Below are positions 1 through 5,332 of a stretch of DNA of 6,705 nucleotides, piece after piece (position 1 is the first letter of the stretch; each line of letters opens with the position of its first letter). The stretch lies in assembly GCA_016926985.1 (NCBI GenBank), contig JAFGNO010000064.1:1-6705 (forward strand), read 5' to 3'. Source of the DNA: Anaerolineae bacterium (lineage in GTDB: Bacteria > Chloroflexota > Anaerolineae > Aggregatilineales > UBA3940). The notes beneath the pieces were generated by a model. It was not told the origin of the DNA. It did no database searches and worked only from the letters and a program-made list of their open reading frames with translations. The position numbers were made by a program, and so were the translations under genes.

Positions 1-15
1 GGAGCAGCGAAATTG

Positions 16-22
16 AAAGGAG
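16..22 (+). promoter_or_regulatory. Shine-Dalgarno AAAGGAG that decides the ndk start
   Basis: A strong AAAGGAG directly abuts the ATG at 23, leaving no spacer, which is unsuitable for initiation there. It lies 6 nt before the in-frame TTG at 29, an ideal distance. The site therefore favours TTG as the start codon. No other Shine-Dalgarno-like sequence is close enough to serve the ATG; GGAG at 1-4 is 18 nt away. Confidence 0.75.
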
Positions 23-28
23 ATGGAT

Positions 29-484
29 TTGGAGCGGACATTGGTTTTGGTGAAACCTGACGGTGTACAGCGTGGTTTGATCGGCGAGATCATCATACGG
101 TTAGAACGCCGTGGTTTTCGCCTTGTCGGTATGAAGTTTCTGCAGATGAGTGAGGGACTGGCGCAAAAGCATTACGGTGAGCATGAGGGAAAGGATTTCT
201 ACCCCGGCCTTATAGCCTATATCACATCCGGGCCGGTGGTTGCCATGGTTTGGGAAGGGGATCAGGCGATCTCTCTGGTGCGTAAAATCATGGGAGAAAC
301 AAAGCCCTCTGCCTCGCCGCCGGGATCAATCCGGGGGGATTTTGCCATCGACGTCAGGAGAAACATTGTACATGGTTCTGCAAAAGAGTCCGATGCAGAC
401 CGTGAGATCAACCTGTTTTTTAGGCCAGATGAATTAGTCAACTGGTCACGTGACGTCGATCGATGGGTTTTTAGCGGGGAATAA
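29..484 (+). CDS. ndk: Nucleoside diphosphate kinase
   Basis: Cytoplasmic NDP kinase, which moves the gamma phosphate of ATP onto NDPs through a phospho-histidine to balance NTP and dNTP pools. With the TTG start the protein has 151 residues, typical for bacterial Ndk, and begins MERTLVLVKPDGVQRG, the usual family N-terminus. Visible active-site residues are K9, Y49, F57, R85, T91, R102, N112 and the catalytic H115 in NIVHGS. H115 is also the position I expect for the Bacillus enzyme. An ATG at 23 would add two residues but touches the Shine-Dalgarno. Oddity: the family motif HGSDS is HGSAK here, so the Asp and second Ser after the catalytic His are replaced, although the following E-S-x-A-x-R-E-I region is kept. 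The gene converges on rsfS, with a hairpin between them. Its promoter is outside the window. Confidence 0.97.
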   Translation: MERTLVLVKPDGVQRGLIGEIIIRLERRGFRLVGMKFLQMSEGLAQKHYGEHEGKDFYPGLIAYITSGPVVAMVWEGDQAISLVRKIMGETKPSASPPGSIRGDFAIDVRRNIVHGSAKESDADREINLFFRPDELVNWSRDVDRWVFSGE

Positions 485-505
485 GCAGGCGAGAGTCCAA
501 TGATT

Positions 506-531
506 AAGGAGGCGGTTTTGCGCCTCCTTTT
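506..531 (+). terminator. Intrinsic terminator-like hairpin between ndk and rsfS
   Basis: A perfect 9 bp stem, AAGGAGGCG (506-514) with CGCCTCCTT (521-529), encloses the six-base loop GTTTTG and runs into TTTT (528-531) on the plus strand. It starts 21 bp after the ndk stop and ends 3 bp before the rsfS stop codon. The U-tract is short, so termination may be incomplete. On the minus strand the stem is followed only by TTAATCA, making it weaker for rsfS, although a bidirectional role is possible. Confidence 0.75.
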
Positions 532-534
532 CAG

Positions 535-903
535 TTACTGCATCTTCAAAAGCACGGTAGCCTGGTGCTCAAGCCAGAAATCTTCAAGGCCGTAATAGCT
601 GCGGGTGGCCGGGGCAAAGGCATGCACAACCACATCGGCGTAGTCAATGAGCACCCAGCCTGTTGCCGCATCACCCTCAACCGAGCGGGGTATCACGCCA
701 AGCTGCTTTTTGACTTCCTCGGTCACACCCGTTGCAATGGCCTTTAGCTGTCGTTCGCTGGTTCCGCTACAAATCACAAAATAGTCCGCAATGATTGTCC
801 GCTCACGAAGGTCAAGCAGGACAATTTCCTCACCCTTTTTATCCGTTATCTGGTCAATGATAAAACGCGCCAGATCGATGACTTCCAGTTTTTTTTCTGC
901 CAT
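535..903 (-). CDS. rsfS: Ribosomal silencing factor RsfS (Iojap/YbeB family)
   Basis: RsfS binds ribosomal protein uL14 on the 50S subunit and blocks joining of the 30S, lowering translation in stationary phase or starvation. The 122-residue product spans one complete RsfS domain. Hallmarks are DYFVICSGTSERQ at about 40-52, EGDAATGWVLIDYADVVVHAF at about 76-96 (written here as one motif region with E76, G82, W83, D87 and H94 as landmarks) and the closing Y-x-LE-x-x-W near 104-110. The ATG at 901-903 is preceded by GAGGTG a few bases upstream. The gene lies 77 bp downstream of thpR on the same strand, with an extended -10 candidate in that gap, so it may be transcribed both alone and with thpR. 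rsfS often sits beside nadD; no nadD is present here. Identification is firm. Confidence 0.95.
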   Translation of the reverse strand: MAEKKLEVIDLARFIIDQITDKKGEEIVLLDLRERTIIADYFVICSGTSERQLKAIATGVTEEVKKQLGVIPRSVEGDAATGWVLIDYADVVVHAFAPATRSYYGLEDFWLEHQATVLLKMQ

Positions 904-935
904 TTCACCTCATTTAAATTGCTTGTTACCCTATC

Positions 936-944
936 ATTCTAGCA
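936..944 (-). promoter_or_regulatory. Candidate extended -10 promoter for rsfS
   Basis: The minus strand reads TGC-TAGAAT, an extended -10 with five of six matches to TATAAT, in the gap between thpR and rsfS. The predicted transcription start is near 929, giving a leader of about 26 nt. No good -35 box stands 17 bp upstream, which extended -10 promoters tolerate. This is inference from sequence only. Confidence 0.4.
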
Positions 945-980
945 TGACGATCCGGTTGCTACCACTCTCATTTATTGGGA

Positions 981-1589
981 TCAGCCCTGGGTAGGGCCAT
1001 CCCCAGGCAGGCTGGCTTCTGATATCCGGGTATAAATGGCGCCGTCGGGTTTAAGCTGGCTTCGGATAAGGCTGACCGACGAAACGCGCCACTCAGCCAG
1101 CTGCTCGACCTCTGTGGTATCCAGGAATTCACAGATGTCTTCCAAATCGTTGGAAGTGACAGGGTGCTTGATGCGGCCAAGTGTGAGATGGGGAGAAAAG
1201 TCACGGTTTTCAGGCTCAAAGCCTAATTGGGTGGTGGCCTGTTCTATGGATGCTTGAAGGGTTTTTAGTTGTTCAAGATCGCCGGTGATGCCAAGCCAGA
1301 TGACACGGGGGCGGCGGGTGTGAGGAAAGCAGCCAAATCCCTCGATTCCCATTGCAAATGGTGTTACCTGGCTGGCGCAGTCCTGAATCGCCCCGGAAAT
1401 CCTATCCACTGCCTCTGTTTCAACGTCACCCAGAAACTTGAGGGTGAGATGAATACCCTCTGGTTTCACCCAGCGCACAGCCTTAAATTCAGGATGGCGG
1501 CGCTTCAGCAGGGTTTGCACATCTGCTATTGTTTCCAGCACATCCCGGGGGATTTCAATGGCAATAAAGAGGCGCCATGTGCCCGCCAT
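981..1589 (-). CDS. thpR: RNA 2',3'-cyclic phosphodiesterase (2H family, LigT/ThpR)
   Basis: A 2H-superfamily enzyme of the LigT/ThpR type, which opens 2',3'-cyclic phosphates on RNA ends to 2'-phosphates; older annotations call it 2'-5' RNA ligase. The 202-residue length fits the family (about 180-200). Both catalytic HxTx motifs are present: HLTL at 47-50, followed by KFLG, and HLTL at 134-137, preceded by FSPH and followed by GR. The N-terminus R-L-F-I-A-I-E-I-P is also typical. The ATG at 1587-1589 has only a weak GGTGAG upstream. The gene is first in a probable minus-strand unit with rsfS and is divergent from the ABC exporter operon. Its physiological substrate in bacteria is not well defined. 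The C-terminal tail after about residue 185 carries no recognisable motif. Confidence 0.93.
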   Translation of the reverse strand: MAGTWRLFIAIEIPRDVLETIADVQTLLKRRHPEFKAVRWVKPEGIHLTLKFLGDVETEAVDRISGAIQDCASQVTPFAMGIEGFGCFPHTRRPRVIWLGITGDLEQLKTLQASIEQATTQLGFEPENRDFSPHLTLGRIKHPVTSNDLEDICEFLDTTEVEQLAEWRVSSVSLIRSQLKPDGAIYTRISEASLPGDGPTQG

Positions 1590-1640
1590 TTCTCACCATC
1601 CTGTGTTACAGGCCACATGCCTGGTCCTGGGTTTTGGGCA

Positions 1641-1660
1641 ACTGGTTTGCTGATACCAGT
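1641..1660. repeat. Inverted repeat ACTGGT-N8-ACCAGT, possible operator
   Basis: Perfect hexamer half-sites (1641-1646 and 1655-1660) are separated by 8 bp, overlapping the thpR -10 element and its predicted start of transcription. A protein bound here would be expected to block thpR transcription. The repeat is short and only one copy was seen, so it may be chance. Confidence 0.3.
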
Positions 1661-1666
1661 ATAGCA
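1658..1666 (-). promoter_or_regulatory. Candidate extended -10 promoter for thpR
   Basis: The minus strand reads TGC-TATACT, an extended -10 with five of six matches to consensus. The predicted start is near 1651, giving a leader of about 60 nt before the thpR ATG. The -35 position (about 1681-1686) reads GTCAAG, a poor match, and falls on the same bases as the -35 of the opposite ABC promoter. Confidence 0.5.
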
Positions 1667-1681
1667 CAGGTAGAACCGGTC

Positions 1682-1710
1682 TTGACACAGCAAGTGGGGG
1701 TGGCTACACT
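1682..1710 (+). promoter_or_regulatory. Sigma-70-type promoter of the ABC exporter operon
   Basis: A perfect -35 TTGACA (1682-1687), a 17 bp spacer and a -10 TACACT (1705-1710, four of six matches) point at the ABC ATPase gene. Transcription should begin near 1717, leaving a leader of about 70 nt. This placement rules out the longer reading frame that opens at 1577. The back-to-back arrangement with the thpR promoter suggests the two may compete for polymerase. Confidence 0.65.
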
Positions 1711-1786
1711 CTCCAGACCTCACCAAATTTCGTGGAAACCGGGGACAGTACAGGTCATCATAGCGCTCAGAAAGTGTGGTTGGCGT

Positions 1787-2824
1787 ATGGTAGAAAATAA
1801 TCTTGCAGTCCATACTGAAGACGTAATGCGAATATACAAGCTGCGCGGTCCCAAGCGTAAGGAAGACCCTCGCGAGATCATCGCGCTGGACGAAGTCTCC
1901 CTCGATATCCGCCGGGGCGAGTTGTTTGGACTGCTTGGCCCTAACGGGGCTGGCAAGACAACCCTGATAAAGATACTTGCGACATTGCTGCTCCCAACCA
2001 GCGGTACAGCGTATGTCAATGGGAAAAATGTCGCGACAGAGATGCGGGAGATACGCCACGAAATCAGTATGGTCAGTGGCGGCGAAACCAGCGGCTATGG
2101 GCTCCTGACTGTTGAGGAAAACCTGTGGATGTTTGCCCGGTTCTATGGGCTTGAGAGCAAAGCCGCCCGACTGCGGATCGATCATCTGCTGGAGGTCGTC
2201 GGAATTGCCGATCGGAAGCGGACTAAAATCTCTGACCTGTCGACTGGCCTGCGCCAGAAAATGAATTTTGTGCGCGGGTTTATCAGCGACCCGAAAATAG
2301 TTTTTCTGGATGAGCCCACGCTGGGGCTGGACGTATCTGCTGCAAGGGAGGTCAGGGCATTTATCATGAACTGGATGGGCGACCACCCGGAGAGCACCAT
2401 CCTGCTCACCACCCACTATATGGCGGAAGCGGATGAACTCTGTGACCGTCTGGCAATTATCGATAAGGGAAAGCTGCTGGCCGTGGATTCTCCCCGCAAT
2501 CTGAAACACCGCCTGAACCAGGACGTGGTTTTTCAATTGACAGTCGAACCGCTTGGCCCGCGTCCCAGCCGGGAGGAGATGATCGAATCGATCCCCGGTG
2601 TGCGCCAGGTCACTGTTACTGAGGTGGCTGAGGGGACGGTGCTGCAGCTGATCCTTCAGGCTGATGAAATCCTCTCCGATGTCCTGGCTCACCTGACCCG
2701 GCGGGGTTCCAGCCTGATTGCGCTGGAAAAGCGAGAGGCCACGCTTGAGGACGTGTTTATTGACCTGGTAGGCCGCGGGCTGGATGTCGATACCTCCCAC
2801 ACGGCGGAGGATCGAGATGAGTAG
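1787..2824 (+). CDS. ABC-2-type exporter, ATP-binding protein
   Basis: ATPase subunit of an ABC exporter acting at the inner face of the membrane with the two permeases that follow. In the 345-residue product, Walker A GPNGAGKT is at 51-58, the signature region LSTGLRQK at 151-158, Walker B IVFLDEP at 171-177 with the D-loop GLD at 180-182, and the switch His at 210 (TTH). The Q-loop area reads SMVSGGETSGYG (94-105) without the usual Gln, a pattern I associate with the DrrA-like/ABC-2 subfamily. Residues from about 248 form the C-terminal extension (DUF4162-like) common in DrrA-type ATPases. ATG 1787 was chosen because the frame upstream overlaps thpR and its promoter and has no family similarity; its Shine-Dalgarno is weak, and ATG 1826 is an alternative. 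The 3' end overlaps the next gene by 8 bp. The substrate is unknown. Confidence 0.93.
   Translation: MVENNLAVHTEDVMRIYKLRGPKRKEDPREIIALDEVSLDIRRGELFGLLGPNGAGKTTLIKILATLLLPTSGTAYVNGKNVATEMREIRHEISMVSGGETSGYGLLTVEENLWMFARFYGLESKAARLRIDHLLEVVGIADRKRTKISDLSTGLRQKMNFVRGFISDPKIVFLDEPTLGLDVSAAREVRAFIMNWMGDHPESTILLTTHYMAEADELCDRLAIIDKGKLLAVDSPRNLKHRLNQDVVFQLTVEPLGPRPSREEMIESIPGVRQVTVTEVAEGTVLQLILQADEILSDVLAHLTRRGSSLIALEKREATLEDVFIDLVGRGLDVDTSHTAEDRDE
2806..2810 (+). promoter_or_regulatory. Shine-Dalgarno GGAGG setting the first permease start
   Basis: GGAGG lies 6 nt before the ATG at 2817, inside the end of the ATPase gene. This favours 2817 over the in-frame ATG at 2784 and implies translational coupling with the upstream gene. 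Confidence 0.75.
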
Positions 2825-3659
2825 CCTGCCAGAGTTAAAGCAAGCCCGCGGCTTCAAGCTCTTCTGGCAAACTGTCTGGGCGCGCGCCTACCCGCGGATT
2901 GTCGGCTCCACCCGCGAAGTAAGCTGGATGTTTTTTGAGACGGTCCTGCCCCTGCTGGGGGTTGCCGGCTATGTTTTTGTCTATAAGGCCATCAATGCGC
3001 CTCCTGACTATATTGGCTTTGTTGTCGTCGGCGGGGCGATGACAGCTTTCTGGTTGAATGTGCTGTGGAGCATGGCAAGCCAGCTCTACTGGGATAAAGA
3101 CGCGGGTAACCTTGAACTGTATATCGTGAGTCCCGGCCCGATGATGGCTATCCTGCTGGGTATGTCTATCGGGGGGCTGGTGTTTGCCGGGGTTCGGGCA
3201 GTTGTGATCCTGGTATTGGGGTCCCTGCTCTTTGGCGTGGTCTACAGCACCGGCAGCCTGATCCTGCTTGTGCTGGTCTTTGCGGTCACCATGATTGCCC
3301 TGTATGGAATGGGGATGATGTTTGCCTCGGTCTTCCTGGCCGCCGGACGTGAGGCATGGCACCTGTCAAACCTGTTTCAGGAGCCAATCTATCTGGCCTC
3401 CGGGTTTTATTTCCCGGTCAAGGCCATGGGTTTCTGGGTGGCCACTATTGCCTCGATCATCCCCCTGACGCTGGGACTGGATGCCATGCGCCAGCTTCTG
3501 TTTACCAGTGACCCCACCCTCGGATTTCTGTCAGTGCCGATTGAGATAGCTGTCCTCCTGGTTTTATGCGTGTTCTTTATCACCGGGGCGTATTTTATGC
3601 TTAATAAGCTGGAAGAGATTGGGCGGCGAGAAGGTCGCCTGACCGAACGGCGTCGCTAG
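2817..3659 (+). CDS. ABC-2-type exporter, permease subunit 1
   Basis: Integral membrane permease of the ABC-2 family, 280 residues. About six hydrophobic segments are visible, roughly at 37-57, 65-87, 112-143 (possibly a re-entrant or broken helix), 147-175, 203-222 and 240-262, after a charged cytoplasmic N-terminus. The hydrophilic loop WDKDAGNLELYIVSPGP (about 92-108) resembles the conserved ABC-2 coupling segment with its G-x-L-E and Ser/Pro pair. The C-terminus is highly basic (R-rich, about 269-280) and should be cytoplasmic by the positive-inside rule. Its start overlaps the ATPase stop by 8 bp with a good Shine-Dalgarno, so the two are probably made in step. With permease 2 it most likely forms a heterodimeric pore. 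Family assignment is confident; the exported substrate is not inferable. Confidence 0.9.
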   Translation: MSSLPELKQARGFKLFWQTVWARAYPRIVGSTREVSWMFFETVLPLLGVAGYVFVYKAINAPPDYIGFVVVGGAMTAFWLNVLWSMASQLYWDKDAGNLELYIVSPGPMMAILLGMSIGGLVFAGVRAVVILVLGSLLFGVVYSTGSLILLVLVFAVTMIALYGMGMMFASVFLAAGREAWHLSNLFQEPIYLASGFYFPVKAMGFWVATIASIIPLTLGLDAMRQLLFTSDPTLGFLSVPIEIAVLLVLCVFFITGAYFMLNKLEEIGRREGRLTERRR

Positions 3660-3670
3660 CTGGAGGTGAT

Positions 3671-4561
3671 ATGTTACTGGTAAACAGGATTCTGGATATT
3701 TCGTTTATCCGGCGGAATCATGCCATGCGGTCATTTATTACCGCGGCATGGCTGGGCTGGCAGATTGAGTCCAACTGGGCAGACCCCTTTTTATTTGCCG
3801 TTTATTCCATCGCGCGCCCGATTGCCAGTGTCATGATCCTGGTAGTGATGTACAGCGTCATTACTGACAGCGCGACTGAGGAACCAATTTTCGCCTATAT
3901 TTATCTCGGAAACGCGCTTTATATTCTGGTAGGGATGATCATCACCGGGGTAAGCTGGGCTGTGATTGATGACCGCGAACATTATCGAACCAACAAGCAG
4001 CTGCACACCATCCCGATGTCCCATTTCATGTACCTGATGGGACGCGGCGTGGCGCGGCTGATCATCGGCACTATTTCTGTGTTGATTACAATTGGGTTTG
4101 GGATGCTTTTCTTTAAAATACCCATTACCTTCCAACTGGTGGACTGGCCCCTGCTCCTGGTGAGCACCGGACTGGGTATATTGGCGCTGGCCGGTCTGGG
4201 GATGATCATGGGCAGTCTGACCATGATGCTGGCCCGTCATTTCTGGTCAATTGGGGAGGCCGTTGCCGGTGCTTTATACCTGTTCACCGGGGCAATTTTC
4301 CCGCTTGATGTACTGCCGTCCTGGATACGCTGGGTTGGCTATGGCATCCCGGTAACCTACTGGCTGGAGGTTGCCCGCCGTGCGCTGCTTGGCCCGGATG
4401 CGATTGGCTTTCCCACCCTGGCAAGGTTTTCTAATCTGGAGATTATCTGGATACTGGGGGGATTCTCGGTTGTTTTGCTCGTATTGTCCTACTTCTTTTA
4501 CCGGTGGTCGCTGCATACGGCAAAAGAAAAAGGGTTGATCGACCTGGAATCGTCCTACTGA
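3671..4561 (+). CDS. ABC-2-type exporter, permease subunit 2
   Basis: Second ABC-2 permease, 296 residues, starting 11 bp after permease 1 at an ATG with GGAGGTGA (3662-3669) just upstream. Hydrophobic segments lie at about 40-64, 75-97, 126-148, 158-185, 195-211 and 256-277. The loop after the second segment, D-D-R-E-H-Y-R-T-N-K-Q-L-H-T-I-P-M-S (about 100-117), matches the ABC-2 pattern of a charged stretch ending in a Pro-containing motif. P211-L-D-V-L-P before the last large loop is also typical. It is clearly diverged from permease 1, arguing for an asymmetric pore rather than recent duplication. It ends the operon; only a weak hairpin follows before the convergent FHA gene. Confidence 0.9.
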   Translation: MLLVNRILDISFIRRNHAMRSFITAAWLGWQIESNWADPFLFAVYSIARPIASVMILVVMYSVITDSATEEPIFAYIYLGNALYILVGMIITGVSWAVIDDREHYRTNKQLHTIPMSHFMYLMGRGVARLIIGTISVLITIGFGMLFFKIPITFQLVDWPLLLVSTGLGILALAGLGMIMGSLTMMLARHFWSIGEAVAGALYLFTGAIFPLDVLPSWIRWVGYGIPVTYWLEVARRALLGPDAIGFPTLARFSNLEIIWILGGFSVVLLVLSYFFYRWSLHTAKEKGLIDLESSY

Positions 4562-4573
4562 TCCATGAGAATT

Positions 4574-4594
4574 GGCAGGGCCATGCCTATTTTT
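4574..4594 (+). terminator. Weak hairpin with T-run after the exporter operon
   Basis: GGCA (4574-4577) can pair with TGCC (4584-4587) around a six-base loop, followed by TATTTTT. The stem is only 4 bp, so this is a marginal terminator candidate. The T-run itself belongs to the last codons of the convergent FHA gene. No stronger structure was found between 4562 and 4586. Confidence 0.3.
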
Positions 4595-5204
4595 GTTCCT
4601 TGAGGTCATTTGGCTCACCGACGATCTTGACAGTACAGGTGATGCTGCCAAATGAGATGGAATCATTGTGAGCGAGAGCGCGGGCCATCCCGGGGCCCAG
4701 CACGGTGGCGTTGAGCATGGTGCCATTTGTGCTTCCGAGATCGATCAGGAACAAACATCGTTCTGTTGGCCTGAGCATGGCATGCCGCCGCGATACCCCC
4801 TGCTTTGCCCCATCATACTGGTCGAGATCAAGGTCGACAATAGCGCCGCCGGAGCGACGCCCAATGATTGTGTCACCAGCAATGTCATAACCCTGTGGGG
4901 GCACGCCTTTCGCAATCCCATGCAGTTCGATCCGCCAGACCGGGGAGCCCTTGGAAACCCCGGTACGCCGCGCTCCCAGCGGCATTAATTCGTATTTCTG
5001 AGCGGCGCCCAACGCAAATCCAAAAGCCGGGGAGAACAGGTTGGGCAAGGATTTGTCGTCTAGGTCGAGCTGCCGGGTAGGCGGCAGCACATGAGGGTCT
5101 TTTTCGTGCGGTGGTTGCATGGGAGCAGGAACATCACTTTCCTCTGTAGGGGCAGGCTGTTTGGGGATTTTTTGGGTTGCTTCCTGATCCTGGCAACCAG
5201 ACAT
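4587..5204 (-). CDS. Cytoplasmic FHA-domain protein
   Basis: Forkhead-associated domain protein of 205 residues; FHA domains bind phosphothreonine peptides and usually serve Ser/Thr-kinase signalling. The domain covers about 90-195: GR at 115-116, the phosphate-binding SRRH at 138-141, and DLGSTNGT at 155-162 followed by x-L-N. All key residues of a functional FHA pocket are present. The N-terminal 50 residues are polar and rich in Pro, Glu, Asp and Gln, probably disordered; no signal peptide or membrane segment is visible. Residues 51-85 are conserved-looking but not recognised. Start ATG has AAAGGAG (5210-5216) 5 nt upstream. It has no kinase or phosphatase neighbour here and is divergent from recF, with a shared promoter region. 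The partner and role are unknown. Confidence 0.9.
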   Translation of the reverse strand: MSGCQDQEATQKIPKQPAPTEESDVPAPMQPPHEKDPHVLPPTRQLDLDDKSLPNLFSPAFGFALGAAQKYELMPLGARRTGVSKGSPVWRIELHGIAKGVPPQGYDIAGDTIIGRRSGGAIVDLDLDQYDGAKQGVSRRHAMLRPTERCLFLIDLGSTNGTMLNATVLGPGMARALAHNDSISFGSITCTVKIVGEPNDLKEQK

Positions 5205-5234
5205 GTTGGCTCCTTTAATTTAACCCTTTCCCTA

Positions 5235-5243
5235 ATTATATCA
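5235..5243 (-). promoter_or_regulatory. Extended -10 promoter of the FHA gene
   Basis: The minus strand reads TGA-TATAAT, a perfect -10 with the TG extension. Transcription should start near 5228, giving a leader of about 24 nt that includes the AAAGGAG ribosome site. The -35 position, near 5258-5263, falls in the left arm of the palindrome at 5259-5276 and is a poor match to TTGACA. Confidence 0.65.
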
Positions 5244-5258
5244 GACTCCTGGTGGCGG

Positions 5259-5276
5259 AAAACCGGCACCGGTTTT
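5259..5276. promoter_or_regulatory. Palindrome AAAACCGG-CA-CCGGTTTT, candidate shared operator
   Basis: Two perfect 8 bp arms are separated by 2 bp. The arms sit at the expected -35 positions of both the FHA gene and recF promoters, and the dyad centre (5267.5) is within about 1 bp of the midpoint between the two -10 boxes. Both -35 hexamers are otherwise poor, so a dimeric regulator bound here could activate or repress both genes. The regulator is not identified. Confidence 0.55.
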
Positions 5277-5289
5277 ATCAGCGCGAGCA

Positions 5290-5298
5290 TGTTAGAAT
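5290..5298 (+). promoter_or_regulatory. Candidate extended -10 promoter of recF
   Basis: TGT-TAGAAT is an extended -10 with five of six matches; the predicted start is near 5305, about 28 nt before the recF ATG. The corresponding -35 (about 5270-5275) lies in the right arm of the palindrome and does not resemble TTGACA. Confidence 0.5.
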
Positions 5299-5332
5299 AA
5301 TCCCGGGAAGCAATCTATATGGCAGAATCGGC

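Noticed and set aside
986..1007. Inverted repeat CCTGGG...CCCAGG near the 3' end of thpR
   Set aside because: It lies inside coding sequence, has a 10-base loop and is not followed by a T-run on either strand, so it is not a terminator.
1577..1786. A 70-residue N-terminal extension of the ABC ATPase
   Set aside because: The extension would cover the start of thpR, both promoters and the leader, and shows no similarity to ABC proteins. Start at 1787 fits the promoter and the family length.
2784..2816. ATG at 2784 as start of permease 1
   Set aside because: It would lengthen the overlap with the ATPase gene to 41 bp and lacks a spaced Shine-Dalgarno, whereas 2817 has GGAGG 6 nt upstream.
1526..2857. 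A 443-codon open frame on the minus strand opposite the ABC ATPase
   Set aside because: It is antisense to a gene with intact Walker A, signature and Walker B motifs, overlaps thpR, contains no recognisable domain and has no ribosome site. It is a shadow produced by codon bias of the real gene.
2835..3362. A 175-codon minus-strand frame opposite permease 1
   Set aside because: Its protein is rich in His, Gln, Asp and Pro, as expected from reading hydrophobic membrane codons backwards. No motif or start signal supports it.
5252..5332. A 27-residue N-terminal extension of RecF from GTG 5252
   Set aside because: It would run through the palindrome and the recF -10, and RecF proteins begin at the M-H-I-x-x-L-x-L-x-N-F-R-N-Y motif encoded from 5333.
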